This document shows, piece after piece, positions 6,318-6,421 of a stretch of 6,421 bases of DNA. The stretch covers positions 1 through 6,421 of the forward strand of contig JAZNNT010000121.1 in the NCBI GenBank assembly GCA_045580405.1, given 5' to 3'. The notes beneath the pieces are model-generated. The model was not told the origin of the DNA. It saw only the letters and a list, made by a program, of their open reading frames with translations, and searched no databases. Each line of letters begins with the position of its first letter. Position 1 is the first letter of the stretch. The translations under genes and the position numbers were made by a program. This DNA is from SIG452 sp045580405. GTDB taxonomy: Bacteria > Bacillota > Clostridia > UMGS1840.

Positions 6318-6421
6318 TTGAAAAAGACGCCCCTCTGGGATGAAAATCAGGAAAGCACCTGTGCTTTTTGCGAGTATGCCAATCTGTTGGCAGATTGCGA
6401 GCAGGTTATCTGTAAAAAACG
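6318..6421 (+). CDS. Cysteine-rich small protein, 5' end only
   Basis: A TTG-started reading frame runs off the window after 34 complete codons. An in-frame TAG (6315-6317) directly precedes the TTG, no in-frame ATG occurs in the visible part, and AGGA at 6304-6307 lies 10 bases upstream, so TTG is the likely start. The visible protein begins MKKTPLWDENQESTCAFCEY, counting the start as Met, and has cysteines at 15, 18, 27 and 32, spaced C-x2-C-x8-C-x4-C. This suggests a small zinc-binding or iron-sulfur-type fold. I do not recognise a named family. It continues the rsmB unit with a 19-base gap. In many Clostridia rlmN follows rsmB, but the visible residues do not look like the RlmN N-terminus. 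The rest of the gene is outside the window. Confidence 0.6.
   Translation, partial: MKKTPLWDENQESTCAFCEYANLLADCEQVICKK

Overview
The window is a chromosomal housekeeping stretch from a Bacillota (Clostridia-type) bacterium. All recognised genes lie on the + strand, close together, in the order rpoZ, priA, def, fmt, a YugP-type zinc metallopeptidase, rsmB, and then a cysteine-rich small ORF cut by the window edge. This order, with a membrane zinc protease between fmt and rsmB, is typical of clostridial genomes. The protein variants also fit that placement, for example PriA and peptide deformylase with a CHENDH zinc motif. No species can be named from the sequence alone.

Layout: bases 1-65 are very AT-rich (about 20% GC over the first 50 bases) and hold a possible extended -10 promoter and a strong ribosome binding site. 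rpoZ (66-251) is followed after 8 bases by priA (260-2734). Bases 2735-2909 are the only sizeable non-coding gap. They hold a roughly 104-bp imperfect inverted-repeat element with inner hairpins, then a small perfect hairpin next to the def ribosome binding site. def (2910-3383), fmt (3410-4318), the metallopeptidase (4348-5031) and rsmB (5051-6298) follow with gaps of about 20-30 bases. A TTG-started Cys-rich ORF begins at 6318 and runs off the end.

The genes serve core information processing. They cover the RNA polymerase omega subunit, replication restart, formylation of initiator tRNA (Fmt) with later removal of the formyl group (Def), and 16S rRNA methylation (RsmB). The metallopeptidase is the odd member, a membrane protein of unknown substrate. 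No intrinsic terminator was seen between genes, so the cluster could be one transcription unit, possibly with extra control in the priA-def gap.

I found no phage, CRISPR, toxin, defence or biosynthetic system. The part most worth follow-up is the structured intergenic element at 2743-2846; the downstream Cys-rich ORF comes second.
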